Part shown: positions 1-5,054 of the stretch, in pieces
How positions within the stretch are numbered: the stretch's first letter is position 1
How the letters are laid out: the number at the start of each line of letters is the position of its first letter
Source of the DNA: an uncultured Collinsella sp.
GTDB lineage: Bacteria > Actinomycetota > Coriobacteriia > Coriobacteriales > Coriobacteriaceae
DNA length: 5,054 nt
Assembly: GCA_902475825.1 (NCBI GenBank)
Contig: CABSBA010000130.1
Location: 1-5,054, forward strand
Direction: 5' to 3'
The notes under the pieces: model-generated
Told to the model about the DNA's origin: nothing
The model's input: the letters and a program-made list of their open reading frames with translations, nothing else
Database searches by the model: none
Translations under genes and position numbers: made by a program

Positions 1-826
1 CTTCGAAAAGAACGTCATGAACGCCATCTCCGGCGACCATATTGACCGCTACCTTGATGGCAGAAATAAACAGATCGCAGGCGTCGTAGACGGCCATGAG
101 CGACGAGATGCGCTTGGCGCACTCGATGGCGGTCGCGAAGTCGCCTGCCTGGTAGGCGCCGTGCAGCCTCACAAAGAGCTCGGGCTCCACGTTGGTGAGG
201 CCACACAGAACGCCGTTGCCGCCGCTCGCGCGGTTGACCAGGTAGTACTCGTCGAAGCCGGAAAGGACCGAGAACTCGGGGTTGACCTTGCGGACGGCGC
301 GGATGACCTTGCGCGTGTGACTGATGGTGTCGACCGTGTCCTTGATGCCGCAGATATTCGGATGGGCGGCGGCGAGCCTGGCCACGAGCTCGGGCGACAG
401 GTCGGTGCCGGTGCGCGCCGGAAAGTTGTATAGCACGACGGGCAGGTTGGTGGTGTCTGCGATGCCACCAAAGTACTTTTCGGCAGCGTCGTCGGTGGGC
501 CCGAAGTAGTACGGCGAGACTGCCAGAACTGCGTCGGCACCGGCCTTCTGGGCATAGCGCGTGAGTTCGAGGACGTTGTCGTAGGTGGTGTCACCCACGC
601 CGACGAAGACCTTCATGCGGCCGGCGACCCGCTCGACGGCAAAGTCGATGACCGACTTCTTGTCCTCGAGGCTCACGCTGTAGAACTCGCCGATGCTGCC
701 AAACAGCAGCACGCCGTTGATGCCCGCGTCGGCCAGGTGGTCCAGGTGCCTGCCCCACAGCTCGTAATCGATCTTTCCATCATCGTCGGTGATGGTGATG
801 GAGGGGCAGAAGACTCCCTCAAACAT
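1..826 (-). CDS. KDG aldolase-like DapA-superfamily lyase (C-terminus missing)
   Basis: Class I (Schiff-base) aldolase of the DHDPS/NAL superfamily, cytoplasmic. The 275 residues present begin MFEGVFCPSITITDDDGK. The family landmarks are in order: the GSIGEF loop at residues 43-48 (GTTGE in true DapA), the catalytic-type tyrosine Y133 in VLYNFPARTG, and the Schiff-base lysine K162 in GIKDT. The NFPARTGTDLSPELVARL stretch and the later SVLSGFDEYYLVN and GGNGVL segments resemble the E. coli KDG aldolases YagE/YjhH as I remember them more than biosynthetic DapA. The likely reaction is KDG to pyruvate plus D-glyceraldehyde. The family is usually about 300 residues, so roughly 25 are lost at the window edge. 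The ATG at 826 has a weak GGAAAG upstream, and a GTG two codons earlier is an alternative start. It lies 57 bases behind the amidohydrolase, probably in the same transcript. Automatic annotation as 4-hydroxy-tetrahydrodipicolinate synthase would be misleading, since the altronate-dehydratase neighbour argues for KDG cleavage. Confidence 0.88.
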   Translation of the reverse strand, partial: MFEGVFCPSITITDDDGKIDYELWGRHLDHLADAGINGVLLFGSIGEFYSVSLEDKKSVIDFAVERVAGRMKVFVGVGDTTYDNVLELTRYAQKAGADAVLAVSPYYFGPTDDAAEKYFGGIADTTNLPVVLYNFPARTGTDLSPELVARLAAAHPNICGIKDTVDTISHTRKVIRAVRKVNPEFSVLSGFDEYYLVNRASGGNGVLCGLTNVEPELFVRLHGAYQAGDFATAIECAKRISSLMAVYDACDLFISAIKVAVNMVAGDGVHDVLFE

Positions 827-842
827 GTGTCACTCGCTTTCC

Positions 843-855
843 GGGGTCACACCCC
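843..855 (-). other. Short intercistronic hairpin before the aldolase gene
   Basis: In the transcript this reads GGGGT-GUG-ACCCC, a 5-bp all-but-one GC stem with a 3-base loop, ending 16 bases upstream of the aldolase ATG. There is no U-run after it, so it is not an intrinsic terminator. It could affect mRNA processing or access to the weak ribosome binding site. It is short enough to occur by chance in GC-rich DNA. Confidence 0.3.
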
Positions 856-883
856 CACGAATCCCTGCACTGCCGAGAAGGAC

Positions 884-1795
884 CTAGAGGTAGTAGGCCT
901 TGACGGCGTTATCGTAGAAGACACCCTGCTTCTCGGCGTCGGTGAAGACGTCGGAGTCCTCGATGAAGCTATAGAGGTCCTTGTAGTCGAACTTGGTGAG
1001 GACACAGGGGGAGTCGGTGCCCCAGATGATCTTGTCGGCGCCCAGGACGTCCTTCGCCATCGCGATGTACTCGAGCGCGGTGGGATACGGGTAGGCCTCG
1101 GGAGCGACGTTCCAGGGCAGCGCGGAGAGATCGACCCAGACGTTATCGTGGGCGAGGTACGGAAGCGCGCACTTGAGGACGTCGCCGTCCTCAAGGGACG
1201 GGGCGAGCAGGTGGCAGACGACAATGTGCAGGCCGGGGTACTTCTTGGCCAGGCGATATACGGCCTCGGGCTGGCAGCTGGACTGGTTGGGGCTGCCGAT
1301 GTCGAGCACCAGAGTGGCGTCCTCGACCTGGGCGATCCTGTCGATGAGGACCGTCATCTCGGGGCCGTCGACCGCGAAATCGCGGTGGTAGCCGGAAAGG
1401 CCGCCGCCCACAGAGACCTCGAACTTGAAGACGTGGGCGTGCAGATCGTTGATGAAGTGCTCGAGGATCTGCTGGGCGCAGCGGCAGAAGGGGTCGAGCA
1501 TTACCGCGGCTTTGAAGCGGTCAGGGTACTTCTCGGCGCATTCCATGGCGTACTCGTTCTGCAGGCCGTACAGGACGCCCTGCAGCAGGATGGCCTTCTC
1601 GACGTCGTTTTCGTCCATGACGTCCATGAAGGTCTCAACGAGGTACTCCTTGTCTCCCTTGCCCTCGGGGATGATACGGAACTCTTCGCCGGTGGCCCAG
1701 CGACAGTTGCCGTTGCCTAGGGGGCGCAGCTCTCCGGCCTTGCCCATGGAGCCGATGTGGTCAAAGACGTGGGCGTGTGCGTCGATCTTCTTCAT
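884..1795 (-). CDS. Metal-dependent amidohydrolase, Amidohydro_2 type, possible sugar-acid lactonase
   Basis: A 303-residue TIM-barrel hydrolase of the amidohydrolase superfamily, likely cytoplasmic (no signal peptide). Visible landmarks are the strand-1 HxH motif DAHAHVF (H7, H9), strand-5 LVLDIG (D165), strand-6 IVVCHL (H195), strand-8 IIWGTDSP (D261), and a closing YDNAVKAYYL helix typical of the family. Members of Amidohydro_2 include decarboxylases (ACMSD), 2-pyrone-4,6-dicarboxylate lactonase and sugar-acid lactonases. The strand-5 aspartate followed by a PEAVYRLAKKYPGLHIVVCHL stretch recalls the lactonase branch (COG3618-like). With a UxaA-type dehydratase and a KDG aldolase alongside, opening of an aldonolactone is the best guess, but the substrate cannot be read from sequence. 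The start ATG is well placed, with AAGGAG at 1802-1807 six bases upstream. The gap behind the permease gene is 131 bases and the gap to the aldolase gene is 57. It is much shorter than uronate isomerase (about 470 residues), so it is not UxaC. Confidence 0.85.
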   Translation of the reverse strand: MKKIDAHAHVFDHIGSMGKAGELRPLGNGNCRWATGEEFRIIPEGKGDKEYLVETFMDVMDENDVEKAILLQGVLYGLQNEYAMECAEKYPDRFKAAVMLDPFCRCAQQILEHFINDLHAHVFKFEVSVGGGLSGYHRDFAVDGPEMTVLIDRIAQVEDATLVLDIGSPNQSSCQPEAVYRLAKKYPGLHIVVCHLLAPSLEDGDVLKCALPYLAHDNVWVDLSALPWNVAPEAYPYPTALEYIAMAKDVLGADKIIWGTDSPCVLTKFDYKDLYSFIEDSDVFTDAEKQGVFYDNAVKAYYL

Positions 1796-1861
1796 TTTTT
1801 TCTCCTTACGTCAAACAATGTCTAATGGATATATGGTCAGTGACGGATACGCTTTGCTGCC

Positions 1862-1899
1862 AGGTGGGCACCACCTCCGGTCGAACCCGCAGGCGCGGG
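1862..1899 (-). other. Two tandem hairpins in the permease-amidohydrolase gap
   Basis: The 131-base gap between the EIIC and amidohydrolase genes holds two inverted repeats. The first met by the transcript is CCCGC-loop4-GCGGG (1886-1899). The second is AGGTGG-loop3-CCACCT (1862-1876). Neither is followed by a U-tract, so they are not standard terminators. They could be an mRNA processing or stabilising element, or part of an attenuator that lowers expression of the downstream enzymes. The remainder of the gap shows no ORF and no convincing promoter. Confidence 0.35.
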
Positions 1900-1926
1900 A
1901 CATAGAGTGGCCTTGCAATCCGGACG

Positions 1927-3060
1927 CTAGGCGGACTGCTCCTCGGCCTCCATCTCTTCCTCGGTCACGTCGTCGATCGGGACGAAGAGCGTGAACAGGA
2001 AGGCGAGGCCAAAGGCGAGCGCCAGCGAGATGCAGAAGGGAACGAACGCGCGGCTCATGAAGACGGGCAGCGTGGTGAGCGCGGGCAAAGCGAAGGCGGT
2101 GCCGGCGCAACCGAACAGGCCTGCCACGGCGGAGCCAATGCCGCCGGCGACGCATGCGCAGACCATGGGCTTCTTGAGGCGCAGGTTCACGCCGTACATC
2201 GCGGGCTCGGTGATGCCCAGCAGCGTGGTGAGCGAGGCGGAGATCGCCTGGGAGCGGAACTTCTTGTTCTTAGTCTTGAGGGCGACGGCGAGCGCGGCAC
2301 CGCCCTGGGCGAAGATCGCGCCGCCGAACAGGGCCATGATGGTGTCGAAGCCGTAGACCGCGACGTTGTTCATGGCAATGGGGAACAGGGCCCAGTGCAG
2401 GCCGAGGATGACGAGGAACGGCTGGAACGCGCCGATCAGCGCGCCGGCGACGAGCGGCGAGAGGTTGTAGACGGCCTCGTAGCCCTGCGCGAGCCAACCG
2501 CCCACGATGGTGCCGAGGGGGCCGAAGACGGCCAGGGTGAGCGGGACGATAACGATGATCGTGATAGGCGGCGTGAACAGGCCGCGGAAGGTCTCGGGGA
2601 TGATCTTGTAGCAGGCCTTCTGGACCCAGCTCGCGCAGTAGATGGCAAGAAGGATGGGGATGACGGAGCTGGAGTACGTCGCCTTCGAGAGCTCGAGGCC
2701 AAACAGGTAGACGGGCGCGTCCGCCGCCATGATGGTGGTGATGGACGGATACACCAGGATGCAGCCGAGAAGGACGGCGGTCACCGTGTCAACATCGAAG
2801 CGCTTTGACGAGGTGTAAGCAAGAAACACCGGGATGAAGTAGAACAGCGAGTCGGCCATCGCGTTGAGGATCGCATACGTGGTCGAGTCGTCGGTGACCA
2901 TGCCCGAGACCTGCAGAAGCGTCAGGATGCCCTTGAGGATGCCGACGGAGACGAGCAGGTTGATGATCGGGAGGAAGAACGAAGACAGCAGGTCGATGAC
3001 CGCGTTGACGCCGCGTTGGAACGCGTTGGGCGTCTTTTCTGGGGCTTGCGTGGTTGTCAC
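1927..3060 (-). CDS. Stand-alone PTS EIIC permease domain, beta-glucoside/sucrose type
   Basis: A 377-residue integral membrane protein consisting of only the EIIC transport domain of the glucose-glucoside PTS family. Many hydrophobic segments span residues 22-360. Family signatures include the N-terminal FFLPIINLLVSVGILKG, ILNAMADSLFYFIPVFLAY (residues 64-82), LGLHWALFPIAMNN (H222) and the substrate-loop motif GITEPAMYGVNLRLKKP (E285). It ends in an acidic cytoplasmic tail (DDVTEEEMEAEEQSA). In BglF-type transporters EIIC is fused to EIIB, whose cysteine takes the phosphate, and often to EIIA. Neither domain is present here or elsewhere in the window, and the C domain looks full length at both ends, so this is not an obvious truncation. 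The start is GTG, chosen because of the strong ribosome site at 3068-3074 and because the next ATG would remove the first membrane segment. It sits 39 bases behind the dehydratase gene. The transported sugar or sugar acid is unknown. Confidence 0.92.
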   Translation of the reverse strand: MTTTQAPEKTPNAFQRGVNAVIDLLSSFFLPIINLLVSVGILKGILTLLQVSGMVTDDSTTYAILNAMADSLFYFIPVFLAYTSSKRFDVDTVTAVLLGCILVYPSITTIMAADAPVYLFGLELSKATYSSSVIPILLAIYCASWVQKACYKIIPETFRGLFTPPITIIVIVPLTLAVFGPLGTIVGGWLAQGYEAVYNLSPLVAGALIGAFQPFLVILGLHWALFPIAMNNVAVYGFDTIMALFGGAIFAQGGAALAVALKTKNKKFRSQAISASLTTLLGITEPAMYGVNLRLKKPMVCACVAGGIGSAVAGLFGCAGTAFALPALTTLPVFMSRAFVPFCISLALAFGLAFLFTLFVPIDDVTEEEMEAEEQSA

Positions 3061-3067
3061 GGTTTCT

Positions 3068-3074
3068 CTCCTTT
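3068..3074 (-). promoter_or_regulatory. Ribosome binding site fixing a GTG start
   Basis: AAAGGAG lies 7 bases upstream of the GTG at 3060-3058. It decides the start of the EIIC gene, which has no nearby in-frame ATG; the first internal methionine is at residue 54. Confidence 0.8.
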
Positions 3075-3078
3075 CTGA

Positions 3079-3096
3079 AGCGTCCTGTCAGACGCT
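3079..3096 (-). other. Hairpin between dehydratase stop and permease RBS
   Basis: AGCGTC-loop6-GACGCT is a perfect 6-bp inverted repeat. It starts 3 bases after the dehydratase stop codon (3100-3102) and ends 4 bases before the AAAGGAG of the permease gene. With no U-run it is not a terminator. Its position would suit an mRNA-stabilising or translation-coupling element separating enzyme and permease expression. Confidence 0.4.
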
Positions 3097-3099
3097 GGC

Positions 3100-4626
3100 C
3101 TACATATAGTTGCAGATGTGCGGAAGGGCGGTCTCGGTATAGCCAAGGGCCTCGGCGCAGACCTTGCGGCCGTTGCAGACGGCGATGATGTCGTCGAGCA
3201 TCCTGTCGCGCATCTCCTCCATGGACTCGGGGCCGTAGATCGTCGGGCTCGCGTCGAGGTCGGTGTTATCCCTCATGGCCTCGTAGGTGCGCTTGTTGGC
3301 AGTCAGGCGATACACGGGCGCGATGGCGTTTCCGGTAGGGGTGCCAAGACCGGTCGAGAAGACCACGAGCTGGCAGCCGCCGGCGATGATGCCGCCCACG
3401 CTGGAGGGGTCGTTGCCGGGGGTGTCCATCACGACGAGGCCCTCGTGCGGATTGAGCTGCGCCGCGTACGGATAGACGGCGTTGAGGGGGCTGTGGCCTC
3501 CCTTGTGCACGCAGCCGAGAGACTTCTCCTCGAGGGTCGTGAGTCCGCCAGCCATATTTCCAGGGCTGGGGTTGCCCTCTCGCATCTCGGCGCCAAACAT
3601 CTGGACGTACTTCTCGTAGTCGTAGACGATCTTGAGGATGTCGTCCGAAACCTGCTTGTCCTTCGCGCGGCGGGCGAGGATGTGTTCGGCGCCAAAGAGC
3701 TCGGGCGTCTCGCACAGCACGGAGGTGGCACCATGGTTGACGAGCCAGTCGGAGACCTCGCCGATCAGCGGATTGGAGCCAAGGCCGCTCGAGGGGTCGG
3801 AGCCGCCGCAGTTGGTGCCGAAGATGAGCTCGGAGATGTCAGTGGGCTCGCGGACGCACTGGTCCGCCTCGGCGACCATCTTGCGGGCAAGGCGCGTACC
3901 CTCCTCGATCGCCCTGATGGAGCCGCCGACCTTTTGGATGACCAGGGTCTCGACGGGCTTGTTGGTGCGCTCGCGAATCGCATCGACCACGATGTCGTTC
4001 TGGCAGCCCTCGCAGCCCAAGGAGACGCAAACGACGCCATAGATGTTCGGGTTCGCAGCGTAGCCTGCCAAGGCAGCAATAGTCACCTTCTGGTCGCAGT
4101 CGACCTGCGAACAGCCATTCTGGTTGTGGAAGGAGACGCAGCCCTCAACCGCGTTCGCGATCCTCTCCGTGGTGTCGGAGGCGCAGATGCTCGTGGGAAG
4201 GATCAGGACGTGGTTGCGGATGCCGACACGACCGTCCGGGCGACGGTAGCCCATGAAGGTGCGCGTGCCCTCCGCGGACGAGGAGGTCTTGGAGGCGACG
4301 GAGTCGGTGTCGGTGACGACGGAGTCCTTCAGGTCGTCGGAGCTGGCGCAGTTGTGCGTATGAACATGCTGTCCGCGCTTGATGTCCGTGGTGGCCACAC
4401 CGATGAACTCGCCATACTTGACGATCTTCTCACCCTTGGGGATGTCCACGAGGGCAATCTTGTGGAACAGCGGGATGTCGTCGGTCACGGTAACGCTCGC
4501 CAGCGTGCCGTCCGGCATGGGATAGCGGGCCTCGGCGCCCGCCTCCAGTTGGTAGGTGGCGACGGCGACGTTGTCCCTCTGATCGATGACAACGGCGTTT
4601 TGGCCTTGGCTTACAGCGTCTGACAT
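3100..4626 (-). CDS. uxaA: UxaA/GarD-family altronate-type dehydratase
   Basis: A cytoplasmic, 508-residue enzyme of the altronate/galactarate dehydratase family. The family is iron- or metal-dependent and removes water from an aldonate; UxaA turns D-altronate into 2-dehydro-3-deoxy-D-gluconate. Residues 1-93 are the N-terminal SAF domain, with the signatures HKIALVDIPKGEKIVKYGE (55-73) and GQHVHTHNC (85-93, H87/H89/H91). A serine-rich linker covers about 94-122. The catalytic C-terminal domain follows, with MGYRRPDGRVGIRN (125-138), HNQNGCSQVDCD, VSLGCEGCQ (201-209), FGTNCGGSDPSSG (269-281), NPSPGNMAGGLTTLEEKSLG (352-371) and FSTGLGTPTGNAIAPV (423-438). The length and the two-domain order match full-length UxaA. 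The start ATG has AGGGAGG (4631-4637) four bases upstream. It is first in the operon and divergent from the IclR-type regulator. The family also includes dehydratases for galactarate and other sugar acids, so altronate is likely rather than proven. The downstream KDG aldolase favours a KDG-forming activity. Confidence 0.93.
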   Translation of the reverse strand: MSDAVSQGQNAVVIDQRDNVAVATYQLEAGAEARYPMPDGTLASVTVTDDIPLFHKIALVDIPKGEKIVKYGEFIGVATTDIKRGQHVHTHNCASSDDLKDSVVTDTDSVASKTSSSAEGTRTFMGYRRPDGRVGIRNHVLILPTSICASDTTERIANAVEGCVSFHNQNGCSQVDCDQKVTIAALAGYAANPNIYGVVCVSLGCEGCQNDIVVDAIRERTNKPVETLVIQKVGGSIRAIEEGTRLARKMVAEADQCVREPTDISELIFGTNCGGSDPSSGLGSNPLIGEVSDWLVNHGATSVLCETPELFGAEHILARRAKDKQVSDDILKIVYDYEKYVQMFGAEMREGNPSPGNMAGGLTTLEEKSLGCVHKGGHSPLNAVYPYAAQLNPHEGLVVMDTPGNDPSSVGGIIAGGCQLVVFSTGLGTPTGNAIAPVYRLTANKRTYEAMRDNTDLDASPTIYGPESMEEMRDRMLDDIIAVCNGRKVCAEALGYTETALPHICNYM

Positions 4627-4647
4627 GTTTCCTCCCTATGTCCATTT

Positions 4648-4688
4648 GAATAACGTTCGTATTTACGAACGTTATTCGTTATACGGAA
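4648..4688. promoter_or_regulatory. Candidate IclR-type operator: perfect palindrome in an alternating half-site array
   Basis: Bases 4648-4677 form a perfect palindrome with 14-bp arms (GAATAACGTTCGTA / TACGAACGTTATTC) around a 2-base centre. Inside and beyond it, half-sites alternate: TTCGT at 4656, ACGAA at 4665, TTCGT at 4675, and a degenerate ACGGAA at 4683. They are spaced about one helical turn apart, giving overlapping pairs ACGAA-N5-TTCGT and TTCGT-N4-ACGAA. It lies 21 bases upstream of the dehydratase start, where bound protein would cover the start of transcription. IclR-family proteins commonly bind such palindromes next to their own gene. Confidence 0.7.
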
Positions 4689-4717
4689 CAATATATATGA
4701 AATGCTGAAGATCTCAC
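4678..4717 (-). promoter_or_regulatory. Candidate promoter of the catabolic operon
   Basis: On the minus strand, GTGAGA (4717-4712) and TATATT (4695-4690) are separated by 16 bases, matching -35 and -10 consensus at 4 and 5 of 6 positions. A second -10-like TATAAC (4683-4678) has no good -35 partner. This AT-rich patch is the only one upstream of the operon. The palindrome lies just downstream of, or overlapping, the expected transcription start, which would suit repression. Confidence 0.35.
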
Positions 4718-4757
4718 ACGGTCCCGCCGCGAATGGTTTTGGTTGGCCGGTGAACGG

Positions 4758-4784
4758 TTGCTTGAAGGGGCATGCCGCTATACT
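4758..4784 (+). promoter_or_regulatory. Candidate promoter of the IclR-type regulator
   Basis: TTGCTT (4758-4763) and TATACT (4779-4784) are separated by 15 bases, a slightly short spacing. The -10 is a 5-of-6 match and sits about 40 bases before the regulator's ATG. No copy of the upstream palindrome overlaps it. Confidence 0.4.
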
Positions 4785-4825
4785 TACGGGGAAAGTTTGG
4801 GCGTTAATGAACAAGGAGAGTTGCC

Positions 4826-5054
4826 ATGTCCTCGCGATATAATCCTGCTGGCCACCGCTCTACCTTGCGGGTTCTATCAATCTTTGAGGCCCTTTCGGCT
4901 ACAAAGAGCGGACTTACCATGGCGGAGATATGCCGCATTGTCGGCGCTCCAAAAAGCAGTCTCTTCTCGATTTTGCACACCATGGCCGATTCAGATTACG
5001 CGAACTCCTTGACGCGTGCCTCGTCCGGGGTGATGGTGGCGCATTTGACGCCGA
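4826..5054 (+). CDS. IclR-family transcriptional regulator, N-terminal fragment ending at a junction
   Basis: The first 58 or so residues (MSSRYNPAGHRSTLRVLSIF...) are the winged helix-turn-helix of the IclR family. RSTLRVLSIFEAL forms the first helix (11-23), LTMAEICRIVGAPKSSLFSIL (30-50) the helix-turn-helix, and HTMADSDY (51-58) the approach to the wing. The start is supported by AAGGAG at 4813-4818, seven bases before the ATG. Divergent orientation from the operon, with a palindrome between them, indicates a local regulator of sugar-acid catabolism; IclR relatives such as KdgR often sense KDG or related acids. After residue 58-59 the frame stays open to the window end, but the translated residues (NSLTRASSGVMVAHLTP) do not look like an IclR wing. 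The same bases encode an isocitrate dehydrogenase segment on the other strand. The ligand-binding domain is therefore absent, through an edge artefact or a real break. Confidence 0.82.
   Translation, partial: MSSRYNPAGHRSTLRVLSIFEALSATKSGLTMAEICRIVGAPKSSLFSILHTMADSDYANSLTRASSGVMVAHLTP
5002..5054 (-). pseudogene. icd: Fragment of NADP-dependent isocitrate dehydrogenase at the window end
   Basis: Read on the minus strand, bases 5052-5002 give 17 uninterrupted residues, GVKCATITPDEARVKEF. From memory this matches the conserved segment around residues 70-86 of the eukaryote-like dimeric NADP isocitrate dehydrogenase (human IDH1 GVKCATITPDEKRVEEF, 15 of 17 identical), including the T-I-T nucleotide/substrate loop and the arginine. 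The next codons on this strand are Ala and a stop supplied by the IclR-side sequence, where the family would continue towards a KMWKSPNGT-like motif. The fragment is thus broken at the phenylalanine codon. The rest of the gene lies beyond the window or in another place altogether. Confidence 0.75.

Noticed and set aside
827..832. GTG two codons upstream as the aldolase start
   Set aside because: The family N-terminus fits MFEGVF well, and the GTG would leave only about three bases after the GGAAAG, so the ATG is preferred, though not certain.
737..1720. A 327-codon open frame on the plus strand over the amidohydrolase
   Set aside because: It has the same shadow character and composition, while the minus strand carries clear amidohydrolase motifs and a good ribosome site.
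1876..1899. GCGGGTTCGACC on the minus strand, resembling a tRNA T-arm
   Set aside because: The 3' side of the T stem does not pair and no anticodon or acceptor arm is present, so it is a chance GGTTCGA.
3118..4623. A 501-codon open frame on the plus strand, antisense to the dehydratase gene
   Set aside because: It mirrors the dehydratase almost exactly, its product is low-complexity Val/Asp/Gly/Ala-rich with no family motif, and it is the usual antisense shadow of a GC-rich gene.
4708..4722. TGTGAGATCTTCAGCA on the minus strand as a CRP-like site
   Set aside because: Only the TGTGA half fits; the other half does not match TCACA, and the presumed high-GC lineage is not expected to use an E. 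coli-type CRP site.
4743..5012. An 89-codon plus-strand frame overlapping the regulator start
   Set aside because: It is in a different frame from the IclR helix-turn-helix, has no ribosome site and has no recognisable motif.

Overview
This is a GC-rich bacterial window holding most of one sugar-acid catabolic operon, read on the minus strand, and the start of a divergent IclR-family regulator on the plus strand. The mix of a UxaA-type dehydratase, a PTS permease and strong GC bias in third codon positions suggests a fermentative high-GC anaerobe. A gut or rumen actinobacterium such as a member of Coriobacteriia is my guess, inferred from gene style alone.

Layout, in the order the operon is transcribed (right to left): a UxaA/GarD-family altronate-type dehydratase (4626-3100); a stand-alone beta-glucoside-type PTS EIIC domain with a GTG start (3060-1927); a metal-dependent amidohydrolase of the TIM-barrel Amidohydro_2 type (1795-884); and a DapA-superfamily lyase closest to 2-dehydro-3-deoxygluconate (KDG) aldolases such as YagE/YjhH (826-1, C-terminus cut off by the window edge). 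The gaps between them are 39, 131 and 57 bases, and each contains a short GC-rich hairpin. No terminator is visible, because the operon runs off the left edge.

The genes make a plausible pathway: entry through the EIIC, possible opening of an aldonolactone by the amidohydrolase, dehydration of the aldonate to KDG by the UxaA-like enzyme, and retro-aldol cleavage to pyruvate and glyceraldehyde. Only the last two steps are well supported by family membership. The substrate and the amidohydrolase step are inferred. Both well-recognised enzymes are from families that act on non-phosphorylated substrates, which fits oddly with a PTS permease that has no EIIB or EIIA partner here.

The 199-base divergent control region (4627-4825) carries a perfect 14-bp-arm palindrome within a run of alternating TTCGT/ACGAA half-sites, a strong candidate operator for the IclR-type regulator.

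At the right end the regulator's reading breaks after about 58 residues. The last 51-53 bases read, on the opposite strand, as a near-perfect match to the conserved core of NADP-dependent isocitrate dehydrogenase (GVKCATITPDEARVKEF). This is either an assembly chimera at a contig end or a real rearrangement breakpoint inside the regulator gene.
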